A DNA stretch of 64,000 nt from Sphingobacteriales bacterium 44-15. Its GTDB lineage: Bacteria; Bacteroidota; Bacteroidia; Chitinophagales; Chitinophagaceae. Position numbers and translations under genes: made by a program. The stretch covers positions 1 to 64,000 of the forward strand of contig MKWG01000030.1 of the NCBI GenBank assembly GCA_001899685.1, written 5' to 3'. The notes under the pieces were generated by a model that saw only the letters and a list, made by a program, of their open reading frames with translations, searched no databases and had not been told where the DNA came from. Below are positions 55,893 through 64,000 of this stretch, piece after piece; position 1 is the stretch's first letter, and each line of letters begins with the position of its first letter.

Positions 55893-57083
55893 TTACCGCT
55901 TTCGCAGCAAAGCCGCAAACATATTATCTGCCTTTATATCATAGCCCCTGATTATTTTCATCTGCAGCAGTTCAAGATTGAATTGTTGCTGTATGCTGTT
56001 CACCATATCTTCATTCTCATTTTTAAAAACAGAGCAGGTGATATATAAAAGATAGCCGCCGGGCTTAATAAAAGGTACAACGGCAGTTGTGATCTTTTTT
56101 TGCAGAACAGTATATTGGTCAAGCCTGTCTTCCTGCCAGTAATACAATTGCTCCGGCGTACGGGCCCAGGTGCCGGAACCGGAACAGGGCGCGTCACATA
56201 TAACAAGATCATACCCTGCCGGATCAGCGTCTATACCTGACCGGGTGAGGTCGGCAACGAACGCCTTATACCCGGATATTCCGGCTTGTTTAAATCTTGA
56301 CCGCAGATTGGCAAGCATTGATCCCCTGATATCGGAAACCGTCAGCGCTATATCACCCAGGAAATCTTTTACCAGTATAGATTTGCCACCGCTTGCAGCG
56401 CAGCAGTCCCACACCTGAAGCTGTTGCTGCTGTTGCAGGGGATGCAACAATTCCTCCACACGCTGGGAGCTATAGTCCTGGACCACCGCCTCTTTATTTA
56501 TGTCAAACATTTCATCAGCCTTCGTATGATTGGGCAGGCCAATACCATCATTCCCCAAAGTATAATACGAGATGCCTGAAGCCTTCAGCACCTTCATAAC
56601 TTTCTCTCTGTATCCGGGTCTTATCCTGATAAACAGATCGGGCTGTATAAAGAATGATAAAGCGAAATGACGGAATTCCATTCCTTCACTTAAAAAAGAT
56701 TCCCATGGAAAAATCAATTCGGGAAGATCGCCCGCCGGGATGAGCGCACGCTGTCGCAAAAGAGATATTTTCTCATCAGATGGAAGCGCTGTGAATGCCT
56801 CCAGTTCCGGCGCTATAGCAGACAATATTTCATTACGCTCCGTAGTGCATAAAAAAAAAGCGGTTATAATATTAGTTTCAAGAGTACTTGCGCTCGCAGC
56901 AAAAAACATTTTTCCCGTACGGAAGTAGCAATAACAAAGATGACTGATCTGTTTCCTGTCTCTGGAGCCGTATTTTTTGTGCGCCGAAAAGAATTTTTTC
57001 ACCATTGAAGCAAAAGGCTCAGCTCCGTTATACTGGCGGACGATAGTTGCGGCGGTATTGAGATATGAATGAAATCTGCTCAC
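55893..57083 (-). CDS. RsmB/NOL1-NOP2-sun family RNA cytosine-5 methyltransferase
   Basis: A 396-residue enzyme using S-adenosylmethionine. An N-terminal NusB-like helical region (1-140) precedes the methyltransferase domain with WDCCAASGGKS (225-235), LVICDAPCSGSG (293-304) and LYITCSVFKNENED (346-359). Cys350 is the expected catalytic nucleophile and Cys300 the releasing cysteine. The family methylates rRNA, 16S C967 for RsmB; here the target is inferred. The start is GTG at 57083. The gap upstream (57084-57488) contains repeat fragments and no gene. Confidence 0.88.
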   Translation of the reverse strand: MSRFHSYLNTAATIVRQYNGAEPFASMVKKFFSAHKKYGSRDRKQISHLCYCYFRTGKMFFAASASTLETNIITAFFLCTTERNEILSAIAPELEAFTALPSDEKISLLRQRALIPAGDLPELIFPWESFLSEGMEFRHFALSFFIQPDLFIRIRPGYREKVMKVLKASGISYYTLGNDGIGLPNHTKADEMFDINKEAVVQDYSSQRVEELLHPLQQQQQLQVWDCCAASGGKSILVKDFLGDIALTVSDIRGSMLANLRSRFKQAGISGYKAFVADLTRSGIDADPAGYDLVICDAPCSGSGTWARTPEQLYYWQEDRLDQYTVLQKKITTAVVPFIKPGGYLLYITCSVFKNENEDMVNSIQQQFNLELLQMKIIRGYDIKADNMFAALLRKR

Positions 57084-57200
57084 GTGTCAGGATTTACAGG
57101 ATTGTAAAATTAGCAGAAGTATCTTATACCGTAATAATGTAACAACATTAAGACGAATTTCTATGTTCACATTTCTGAAAACCTGCAATGCAAGGACACA

Positions 57201-57450
57201 GATTCCTCTTCCGACCTTCGGTTGGGATCGGAATGACAGGAACCAGGATGATAATTGAACTATAGTAGAAATGCTTAGCAATGCAATGCTGTTGAACGTT
57301 TCCCATACAGATCATAATAATACAAGCTATGCTAAAATTTTATATATTCCTCGTGCAGGAAACGCCAGTTACAAAAACAAAACACTCTTGCACCGTCATT
57401 TCGGTCCAACCAGCAGGTTCTATTAATTTAAACGCAATTGCGGCGGGAGA
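57201..57450. repeat. Broken copies of the 151-bp TIR element and its flank
   Basis: 57201-57240 is the inverted left end of the 51.6 kb element (CCGACCTTCGGTTGGGATCG). 57311-57450 matches the inverted right end and flank (CCAGTTACAAAAACAAAACA, then CACCGTCATTTCG). The pieces face outward, as if two partial copies were juxtaposed. Confidence 0.65.
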
Positions 57451-57488
57451 GAACTACTGTGTTACCAGCTGGCTTGCTTTGGTGTTGG

Positions 57489-57761
57489 TCAAAATTGTTG
57501 GTTCAAATTATGATAGTCAATTCTTGCCATATACGGAAAATAAGGTAGCATTTCTATGAGTTCCTTTGCCTTATGCTCGTCAATGTTTTTGAAAATCAGA
57601 ACAGCATCTTTTTTTGTTACTGAAATAAAAAAACTTTCCAGAATACTTTCTTCTTTCCATTTATTCACAAATTCCATTTCCTTCTTTGGCAAGTCTGCAT
57701 TTGATTTAATGACATCTATACTGTTGTCCGCAAGTGTGATTAGTACTAATATTTTATTCAT
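57489..57761 (-). CDS. Small YciI/muconolactone-isomerase-like hypothetical protein
   Basis: A 90-residue protein with alternating strand-helix pattern (MNKILVLITLA...FVNKWKEESILESFFISVTKKDAVLIFKN...AKELIEMLPYFPYMARIDYHNL), which resembles ferredoxin-like muconolactone isomerase/YciI dimers. No catalytic claim is made. Its ATG overlaps the stop of an alpha/beta-hydrolase remnant (ATGAATAA), so it was once translationally coupled to that gene. Confidence 0.7.
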   Translation of the reverse strand: MNKILVLITLADNSIDVIKSNADLPKKEMEFVNKWKEESILESFFISVTKKDAVLIFKNIDEHKAKELIEMLPYFPYMARIDYHNLNQQF

Positions 57762-57957
57762 TGTCTATGGTGTTGGAAAAGTTATTGATATTCAAAATTA
57801 AATCTTGAGAAGAACGGCTAAAAACATTCATTTGTGTTAGCGCGTGTCCCTCACCGCCATATATTTTTAATTGAGATTTTGGCTGAATTTTATAAATCAT
57901 ATCATAAAAACGGATTGCATCGTCAAATAATATCTCATTTGTTCCAACGCGGTCGCC
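57754..57957 (-). pseudogene. C-terminal remnant of an alpha/beta-hydrolase
   Basis: The minus-strand frame reads DRVGTNEILFDDAIRFYDMI, then KSQLKIYGGEGHALTQMNVF and NINNFSNTIDNE before TAA. The IYGGEGHAL segment carries the catalytic His environment of alpha/beta-hydrolases, and the earlier part fits the D-x-x-V-P/FDDAxRFY region. Upstream the frame enters a GC-rich repeat hairpin and a stop at about 58000. No N-terminal part with the nucleophile elbow is present, so the gene is truncated. Confidence 0.5.
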
Positions 57958-57981
57958 CCGGCACGCGTCTTCACGTGCCGG
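57958..57981. repeat. CCGGCACG/CGTGCCGG hairpin at the truncation point
   Basis: A perfect 8-bp stem with an 8-nt loop, more GC-rich than its surroundings. It lies exactly where the hydrolase remnant loses homology, followed by another repeat-like stretch (GACGGGTGTCGCCACCC) up to the next gene. Confidence 0.65.
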
Positions 57982-58060
57982 AAAGGTGAGACTATACTTT
58001 TTTCACAGACGGGTGTCGCCACCCTTCTGCGAAAAATTGAAATGCACCCTGCTCCGGCTC

Positions 58061-58906
58061 TTATTGATAATAATAATAAAGCTGGGCGGTACCGCCATTC
58101 AGCAGATCTGTCTGTGTCCCTTTTACAGGCTTGCCGGATGAATTATATTCATAGCTGAAAGAATACTTATCCGGACCTTCGGGATTATCAAGGCCCAGCA
58201 AAGAGTTTGGACCGCAAAGCTCCGGGGCAAACAGCCCGTTCAAAAGTATTTCATTACCAAAATCGGCGGCGGCAGATTTATCGCTGTACTGTGCCGTGAT
58301 CACCTGGGGCGGATCATCCGGATCATCAAATGTAAGGGTAACCTGCGTGATATTTCCTTTTACATCATAGTTGTATAATGCCTTTTGGAACTCAGTCCAG
58401 GCACTGCCTTCGTATCTTAAAGCATGTACATTAATGATACGACCATTCGCATCATATCCATATATCACACTGTCTTTGATAACGGGACCGGGAAGATCCA
58501 GCACTTCCCTGATGGCGTAATCATATTTTCCCCCGTTCAGATGCAAATGGTATACAGCGCTGTCTTCATACCTGATATTGTTGATCACCGCGGTGGCATA
58601 TTCCACGTATCTTTCCACCAGCCCGGAGGCATTGCGGTAATAGCGATAGGATTGCTCTATAATATACTTGTGATCATTATCCGGCCCCGACATGTTAAAG
58701 ATCTTCAGTCTTTTATTGTTATCATACTGAAAAGTATATACCAGGGAATCGCTTCCTCCGTTGTACTTTGTTACAAATCTTGTCAATAATCCATCTTTAT
58801 TTTCCGTACTGTCTTCAGGAGCTTCCTTCTTTTCAACAGATGCTTCCTTGCCGCAGGAAGCAAAAAACAGCGCCATCAGAACCGGGATAAGTCGTACAAC
58901 TTTCAT
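58061..58906 (-). CDS. Hypothetical lipoprotein, tandem paralogue 2
   Basis: A 281-residue lipoprotein (lipobox FASC, Cys18). The mature protein is built of YD-like beta segments: YTFQYDNNKRLKI, YGYDANGRIINV, YNYDVKGNITQV, FSYEYNSSGKPV. It aligns in order with the protein encoded immediately upstream. Probably a surface beta-sheet protein; no known function. It begins 26 nt after the paralogue and is likely co-transcribed. Confidence 0.8.
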   Translation of the reverse strand: MKVVRLIPVLMALFFASCGKEASVEKKEAPEDSTENKDGLLTRFVTKYNGGSDSLVYTFQYDNNKRLKIFNMSGPDNDHKYIIEQSYRYYRNASGLVERYVEYATAVINNIRYEDSAVYHLHLNGGKYDYAIREVLDLPGPVIKDSVIYGYDANGRIINVHALRYEGSAWTEFQKALYNYDVKGNITQVTLTFDDPDDPPQVITAQYSDKSAAADFGNEILLNGLFAPELCGPNSLLGLDNPEGPDKYSFSYEYNSSGKPVKGTQTDLLNGGTAQLYYYYQ

Positions 58907-58931
58907 GATTAAATTTTAAAAGTGAACCTGA

Positions 58932-59813
58932 TCATTTATTGTAATAATAATAGATTTTTCCACTGTAATACTGAAATGACGACTCCATCAAAACCGGGTA
59001 GTTATCGGCATCATAAGTATACGAATATGCTGCCGGCTCATTGCCGCTAAGTGTCATATAATTATTAGGAGTAGGCCATGAAAAAGAATACATCCCCAAT
59101 ATAAAACCTTCCATCCCAAAATTCATAGGATTGATCTTATCATCATACGTAAGCACATATTCGTTCAAAGGATCTCCCTGGTTATCATAATTTTCATTAG
59201 TTCTGAGTTTTATTATATTCCCTTTTGCGTCAAAATCATGCTCTCTTCTTTCCGCTTCAAAATAAATACCGGTTGCCGTATCCTTTCTAAGTATCTGGAG
59301 CATCGTGATCTGGTCTTTATTATTGTAGGTATATACCAGGCTGTCGCGAATAAAATAAGGAGTGCCTATATCCTCAAAGTTGTTAGTGTTAATACTATAT
59401 TTATAATGCTTTGAACCGGTGTCATATACTACATCATATACAGAGCTGTCTTTATGCGTAAAAATGCCGTCTTCATAATGTGAAGTCATTATAGTCACCC
59501 TTTTTACGACATCGCTTGCATCGCGATAGATAAGATATTCATCATCTTCATCCCCGAGATCCGATCCGGGGGTGGCAATCGTATGTTCTTTTGTGCGGAT
59601 CAGTTTGTTGTTAGCGTTATAATAGAAATCGGTAATAATAGAATCGCCCGGGTAATCTTTTTCATATTCTACTATCCTCGTCAGCAACTTTGTATTGCTC
59701 GTCTCCGTAGTATCTTTCACCACCGGTTCTTCCTGTTCCCTGGAACTTTCTTTGCCGCACGAACTTACCGCCCATGCCACAATACATAACATTCCTATAA
59801 TTCTCGTCTTCAT
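58932..59813 (-). CDS. Hypothetical lipoprotein, tandem paralogue 1
   Basis: A 293-residue lipoprotein (lipobox VSSC, then GKESS). It has the same layout as the downstream paralogue: an acidic linker with Thr-Glu repeats, LLTRIVEYEKD, then YD-like segments (TDFYYNANNKLIRT, HDFDAKGNIIKL, YSYTYDADNYPVL) and a Tyr-rich C-terminus (KIYYYYNK). A tandem duplication with considerable divergence. No enzyme motif seen. Confidence 0.8.
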   Translation of the reverse strand: MKTRIIGMLCIVAWAVSSCGKESSREQEEPVVKDTTETSNTKLLTRIVEYEKDYPGDSIITDFYYNANNKLIRTKEHTIATPGSDLGDEDDEYLIYRDASDVVKRVTIMTSHYEDGIFTHKDSSVYDVVYDTGSKHYKYSINTNNFEDIGTPYFIRDSLVYTYNNKDQITMLQILRKDTATGIYFEAERREHDFDAKGNIIKLRTNENYDNQGDPLNEYVLTYDDKINPMNFGMEGFILGMYSFSWPTPNNYMTLSGNEPAAYSYTYDADNYPVLMESSFQYYSGKIYYYYNK

Positions 59814-59865
59814 AGTGAAGATTTATCGGTTCCTTATTGATAATAAAAGCGTATCTCTAACTTTA

Positions 59866-60085
59866 TTAAGTGGTTTTTACAGTAACGACACCTGATCCGG
59901 CTTTGTTGCCTGCTGCCGGGTCGAATGCTGTGATAATGGATATATATTGAGTGTTGCGGGCCACCGGATTGATATAGAGATGTCAAGCCGGCCGTGGTTC
60001 GTGTTCAAAGGATTAAAAATACCGCCCGGCAAATAATGCCGCAGGCGTTGACTGTATATTAAAGATAACCAGATTCCTTCATTAT
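59866..60085 (-). pseudogene. Degenerate C-terminal gene fragment with two in-frame stops
   Basis: One minus-strand frame reads NLVIFNIQSTPAALFAGRYF, stop, SFEHEPRPA, stop, HLYINPVARNTQYISIITAF, then DPAAGNKAGSGVVTVKTT before TAA at 59866. The last part has the composition of a secreted beta-sandwich end. It sits alone between odhB and the lipoprotein pair. The evidence is composition only, so confidence is modest. Confidence 0.35.
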
Positions 60086-60092
60086 AAATACC

Positions 60093-61649
60093 TTATAGTT
60101 CGAGCAGTGATCTTACCGGGTCTTTTCCAATCAGCAACATTTCCGGGTTTTCCAGCAGTTCCTTTACCCTTACCAGGAAGCTTACCGACTCGCGCCCGTC
60201 AATGATCCTGTGGTCGTAGCTGAGCGCAATATACATCATCGGCCGGATCACCACCTGCCCGTTAACAGCCATCGGGCGTTCCTGTATCTTATGCATACCC
60301 AGTATGGCGCTCTGGGGCAAATTAATAATAGGAGTGCTCATCAGGGAGCCGAATACGCCACCGTTGGTAATGGTGAATGTTCCTCCCTGCAATTCGTCCA
60401 TAGATAATTTATTATCACGCGCCTTACCGGCAAGCTCTATCACCTTTTTCTCAATATCAGCCATGCTCATGCTTTCTACATTGCGTATCACCGGCACGGT
60501 CAGCCCGCGCGGAGTGCTCACCGCAATGCTGATATCTGCATAATCATGGTATACCAGCTCTTCACCGTCAATATAACCGTTCACCGCCGGCCACTCCGAC
60601 AATGATATGGCACAGGCTTTTGCAAAAAAGCTCATAAACCCAAGTCCCACACCATGCATTTCCTTAAACTTGTCTTTATACAGCTTTCTTACTTCCATTA
60701 TTCTGGTCATGTCCACTTCGTTGAAAGTGGTCAGCATGGCAGTGGTGTTCTTCGATTCCACCAGGCGCCTGCTGATGGTTTTACGAAGGCTGGTCATTTT
60801 TTCCCGGCGCTGGTTGCGGCTGAAGAGCTCCTGCCCGTCAAATGCTTTTTTACCAGGGTTGGCAAGCGCCGCCAGCACATCACCCTTCACTATACGCCCG
60901 GCCGTACCGCTGGCAGTAATGCTTTTAGGGTCAATTCTTTTATCGGCAATGATGGCCGCGGCCACGGGTGTCGCTTTTACCTCTGCAGGTGCAGTGGCTG
61001 TTGCCGCAGGCTGGGGTTTCTGTTCAGGAGTTGCCGGCGTGGATGCTGCCGGTTGTGTTTGTGCGGGCACAGCTATATCGGTATCAATATTTCCTATAGT
61101 TTCCCCGATCTTGATCACATCTCCTTCTTTTGCGGTTGTGCTTAGCCTGCCGCTCTCTTCGGCATTTAATTCAAATGTAGCTTTTTCACTTTCCAGCTCT
61201 GCCAGCACATCATCTCTTTTTACAAGGTCCCCGTCTTTCTTTGCCCATCTCAGCAATGTCACTTCACTTATGGATTCGCCTATCGTTGGCACTTTTACTG
61301 CTATCACACCTTTCCCTGCAGCTTTTGCTGCAGGTGCAGCGGGCTCTTCCGGAGGCGCTGCAGCAGGTTTTTGCGCAGGTGCAGCTGGTTGTCCGTTTGA
61401 TGCCGCCGGCTTTAAAGCGGTTTCATCTATTGTAGCCATTACCGCTCCTATTGCTAAGGTATCCCCTTCATTTACGCGGGTAGTAAGCACGCCCGCCTTT
61501 TCTGCATTGACTTCAAAGGTTGCCTTTTCACTTTCCAGCTCTGCTATTACCTCATCCCGTTCCACGTAATCGCCATTTGACTTCACCCATTTTAATAATG
61601 TTACTTCGCTTATGGATTCACCTACAGTAGGAACCTTAATATCAATCAT
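60093..61649 (-). CDS. odhB: 2-oxoglutarate dehydrogenase E2 (dihydrolipoyllysine succinyltransferase) with two lipoyl domains
   Basis: A 518-residue E2 subunit of the TCA-cycle 2-oxoglutarate dehydrogenase complex, transferring succinyl groups to CoA. Two tandem lipoyl domains, each with an ESEKATFE site (lysines 42 and 156), are joined by Ala/Pro-rich linkers. A peripheral-subunit-binding domain follows (about 228-263, with [11 protein letters not shown]), then the catalytic domain (about 285-518), with His480 and Asp484 in SYDHRIIDG. Many homologues have one lipoyl domain. It follows sucA by 39 nt in the same operon. Confidence 0.95.
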   Translation of the reverse strand: MIDIKVPTVGESISEVTLLKWVKSNGDYVERDEVIAELESEKATFEVNAEKAGVLTTRVNEGDTLAIGAVMATIDETALKPAASNGQPAAPAQKPAAAPPEEPAAPAAKAAGKGVIAVKVPTIGESISEVTLLRWAKKDGDLVKRDDVLAELESEKATFELNAEESGRLSTTAKEGDVIKIGETIGNIDTDIAVPAQTQPAASTPATPEQKPQPAATATAPAEVKATPVAAAIIADKRIDPKSITASGTAGRIVKGDVLAALANPGKKAFDGQELFSRNQRREKMTSLRKTISRRLVESKNTTAMLTTFNEVDMTRIMEVRKLYKDKFKEMHGVGLGFMSFFAKACAISLSEWPAVNGYIDGEELVYHDYADISIAVSTPRGLTVPVIRNVESMSMADIEKKVIELAGKARDNKLSMDELQGGTFTITNGGVFGSLMSTPIINLPQSAILGMHKIQERPMAVNGQVVIRPMMYIALSYDHRIIDGRESVSFLVRVKELLENPEMLLIGKDPVRSLLEL

Positions 61650-61688
61650 GTTATAGTGAGTTTATACTAAATGTAACTTGCCCTAAAA

Positions 61689-64000
61689 TTATATAGAAAA
61701 TGCCGTATCAATGATTTCTGCCTGCTCCTGGGCATGGATCTTTGCAAAACCTGTTGCCGGTGCAGCGCTGCTTTCCCTGCTTATTACGCCATAGTTGATC
61801 TCCGGCAGACCCAACTGCCGCAGACCTGTATTAAGGTTCATCTGCAGAAATGAAGCCGCGCCCATATTCAGTGGCTCTTCCTGCACCCAATACCATATTG
61901 CTTTGCCATATTTGCTGTAGAGTGCCGAAAGGGCTTTATATGGGAAAGGGTAAAGTTGCTCTATCCGCACCAGGGCCACGTCTTTCCTGTTTTCCTTCTG
62001 CTGCCGGTCTGCCAGGTCAAAATATATTTTGCCGGTGCAGAAGATCACCTTTTTCACTGCTGAAGGGTTATCCACGAAGGTATCATCAATTATTTCCTTA
62101 AACCGGCCCGATATGAATTCGTCTGCGGGAGAATAACTGCCGGGGTGGCGCAGGTTGGCCTTCGGCGAAAAATTAATCAGTGGTTTGCGGAAAGGCCAGG
62201 TCACCTGCCGCCGCAGTGCATGGAAAAAGTTGGAAGCAGTAGTAATATTGGTGATCACTATATTGAGCTCAGCACATAGCTGCAAGAATCTTTCCATCCG
62301 GGCAGAGCTGTGCTCCGGTCCCTGGCCTTCATAACCGTGCGGCAACAGCATAGTAATGCCATTCATCCTGTTCCATTTTTCTTCGCCTGAAGTGATGAAC
62401 TGGTCAATCATGGGTTGCGCCACATTACAGAAATCGCCAAACTGTGCCTCCCATACCACCAGAGCATTAGGATTAGCCAGCCCGTAACCATATTCAAAAC
62501 CCAATACTCCATACTCGCTCAAAAAAGAGTTGTATATTCTATACCTGCCGGTTGCTGCCGGTATCCTGCTAAGCCTGTTATACGGCTTGTCGGTATTTTC
62601 ATCCCTGAGCACAGCGTGGCGGTGTGAAAAAGTTCCCCTGCAAACATCCTGCCCGCTCATACGCACATCTTTGCCATCCAGCAGGATGCTGCCATAAGCC
62701 ATCAGCTCGCCTGTAGCCCAATCCAGTTTTTTCTCTGTATCAAACAGTTTTACTTTATCCTGTATGATCTTTTCCACCTTGCGCAGCGGTGTAAAATCCT
62801 CCGGCCATTTCATCATTGCGTTGAAGACCGCATCAAAATTTTCTTTACTGATAGCGGTTTCCGGCGACTGATCAAAATCTTCATCGGTAGCCTTACGCAA
62901 CTGCTTCCACCATTGCTCCGGCTGCTGGTAAGTATACGGAAGAGGATTTTGTTTCACTTCGTCCAGGCGATCCTGGAGATCATTCCAGAATTTTTTTTCC
63001 ATTTCCTTTGCCAGCTCCTGCGCTTCCGGTTCGCCATGCTCCAGCAGGTATTTCACATATACTTCGCGGGGATTGGCATGCTTATCTATAAGCGCATACA
63101 ATGTAGGCTGGGTAAATTTAGGGTCATCTCCCTCATTGTGCCCATGCCTGCGGTAGCATACCATATCTATGAATACGTCCGACCGGAATTCCTTTCTGTA
63201 TCTTGCTGCGATTTCAGCACATTTTACCACTGCTTCAGGGTCGTCTCCGTTCACATGCATTACCGGGGCCTGCACCATTGAGGCCAGCGAAGTACAATAG
63301 TCGGAGCTGCGCGCATCATCAAAATCTGTAGTAAAGCCTATCTGGTTGTTGATCACAAAATGAATAGTGCCGCCGGTCTGGTATCCCTCCAGCTTGCACA
63401 TCTGCAGCACTTCATATACTATACCCTGCCCTGCAATAGAGGCGTCTCCATGTATAAGTATAGGAAGCACTTTATCATAATTACTTTCATGCAATACATT
63501 AGCTCTTCCTCTCGCAAAGCCGACTACTACAGGATCAACAGCTTCAAGATGGGAAGGATTGGGCATCAGCTTGAGATGCATGAGCTGCCCGTCCGGTGTT
63601 TTTACTTCACTGCCAAAGCCCAAGTGATACTTTACATCGCCGCTGCCCATGGTTTGGTCAAGCTTGCCCGTGCCTTCAAACTCACTGAATATCTGGTTAT
63701 AGGTTTTACCCATAATATTGGCAAGCACATTCAGCCTCCCCCTGTGCGCCATACCGATCACCACTTCCTGGGTACCAAATTCAGCCACCTTGTTGATGAT
63801 CGCATCCAGCGCCGGGATAGTAGTTTCCCCGCCTTCCAGTGAAAACCTCTTCTGTCCTATGTATTTGGTATGGAGGAATTTTTCGAACATTACGCCCTGG
63901 TTCAGCTTTTCCAGTATCCTTTCCTTTTTGCTGAGAGGTAGCGGCTGAATGAAGTCCTTCTCCATTTCAGTGGTCAGCCAGTCTACCTTTTTCTGATCGC
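61689..64000 (-). CDS. sucA: 2-oxoglutarate dehydrogenase E1 component (C-terminal part, runs off right edge)
   Basis: About 770 residues of the thiamine-diphosphate-dependent E1 subunit, which decarboxylates 2-oxoglutarate and succinylates the lipoyl group of OdhB. Visible blocks are MAHRGRLNVLANIMGK, the GDVKYHLGFGSE loop, HGDASIAGQGIVYE, FVINNQIGFTTD (cofactor binding) and, in the second half, EYGVLGFEYGYGLANP and LLPHGYEGQGPEHSSARMERFLQ. The frame continues past the window edge (DQKKVDWLTTEMEKDF at the border), so the start codon is outside. It is upstream of odhB, as usual. Confidence 0.96.
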   Translation of the reverse strand, partial: DQKKVDWLTTEMEKDFIQPLPLSKKERILEKLNQGVMFEKFLHTKYIGQKRFSLEGGETTIPALDAIINKVAEFGTQEVVIGMAHRGRLNVLANIMGKTYNQIFSEFEGTGKLDQTMGSGDVKYHLGFGSEVKTPDGQLMHLKLMPNPSHLEAVDPVVVGFARGRANVLHESNYDKVLPILIHGDASIAGQGIVYEVLQMCKLEGYQTGGTIHFVINNQIGFTTDFDDARSSDYCTSLASMVQAPVMHVNGDDPEAVVKCAEIAARYRKEFRSDVFIDMVCYRRHGHNEGDDPKFTQPTLYALIDKHANPREVYVKYLLEHGEPEAQELAKEMEKKFWNDLQDRLDEVKQNPLPYTYQQPEQWWKQLRKATDEDFDQSPETAISKENFDAVFNAMMKWPEDFTPLRKVEKIIQDKVKLFDTEKKLDWATGELMAYGSILLDGKDVRMSGQDVCRGTFSHRHAVLRDENTDKPYNRLSRIPAATGRYRIYNSFLSEYGVLGFEYGYGLANPNALVVWEAQFGDFCNVAQPMIDQFITSGEEKWNRMNGITMLLPHGYEGQGPEHSSARMERFLQLCAELNIVITNITTASNFFHALRRQVTWPFRKPLINFSPKANLRHPGSYSPADEFISGRFKEIIDDTFVDNPSAVKKVIFCTGKIYFDLADRQQKENRKDVALVRIEQLYPFPYKALSALYSKYGKAIWYWVQEEPLNMGAASFLQMNLNTGLRQLGLPEINYGVISRESSAAPATGFAKIHAQEQAEIIDTAFSI

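Noticed and set aside
57329-57559. 76-codon frame sharing PVTKTKHSCTVIS with another frame at 51692-51880
   Set aside because: The shared peptide comes from inverted copies of the TIR element and its flank; no start context and no domain.
60607-61569. 320-codon frame antisense to odhB
   Set aside because: It arises from the Ala/Pro-rich lipoyl linkers read backwards; low-complexity Ser/Ala/Val only.

Overview
The window looks like chromosomal DNA from a Bacteroidota bacterium of the Chitinophagaceae type. The evidence is four SusC/SusD pairs, three ECF-sigma/FecR regulatory pairs, type IX secretion C-terminal domains, TAnnTTTG-like promoters and a near absence of Shine-Dalgarno sites. No tRNA, rRNA, CRISPR array, integrase or transposase gene was seen.

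Layout: (1) 1-9 kb, mostly minus strand. It holds the N-terminal end of a PafA-like alkaline phosphatase, an exported beta-propeller-like protein preceded by a small gene broken by one in-frame stop, and a sigma-FecR-SusC-SusD set. (2) 9.4-29.2 kb, minus strand. This is a large polysaccharide utilisation locus, read in transcription order: GH16, ECF sigma, FecR, SusC, SusD, hairpin, GH20, GH29, hairpin, an unclassified 815-residue enzyme, GH172, a GH29-like protein and a GH36/27-like alpha-galactosidase. The enzyme set points to a fucosylated, HexNAc- and alpha-galactose-containing glycan. (3) 29.3-37.4 kb. A TetR regulator is divergent from a SusC lacking an STN domain, followed by SusD, a phosphodiesterase/phosphatase and an e(P4)-type acid phosphatase, with a 34-bp perfect palindrome in the divergent spacer. 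It looks like a scavenging system for phosphorylated compounds. (4) 37.8-49 kb, plus strand. Sigma, FecR, SusC, SusD, a DUF3823 lipoprotein and an unclassified 721-residue putative glycosidase, closed by a clear terminator. (5) 49-64 kb. A T9SS propeller protein, mnmA, a lipoprotein, a T9SS subtilase, an RsmB-like methyltransferase, small and broken genes, a tandem lipoprotein pair, and the 2-oxoglutarate dehydrogenase genes odhB and sucA (sucA runs off the right edge).

The control logic is consistent. The three SusC proteins with an N-terminal STN signalling domain each sit behind a sigma/FecR pair, and the one without STN sits behind TetR. The SusC leaders at 7.0 kb and 40.05 kb share a structured element, two hairpins that exclude each other (one base pair swapped between copies) followed by a common ATACAATCGG motif. 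A weaker version precedes the third STN-type SusC. I regard this as the most likely undescribed regulatory system in the window.

Intergenic DNA is rich in small dispersed repeats: one family at 9.2, 37.6 and 51.4 kb; a 151-bp element with 12-bp terminal inverted repeats at 51.6 kb with relatives at 57.2-57.4 kb; a nested inverted-repeat element at 46.5 kb; and low-complexity word repeats in or beside all three sigma-FecR spacers.
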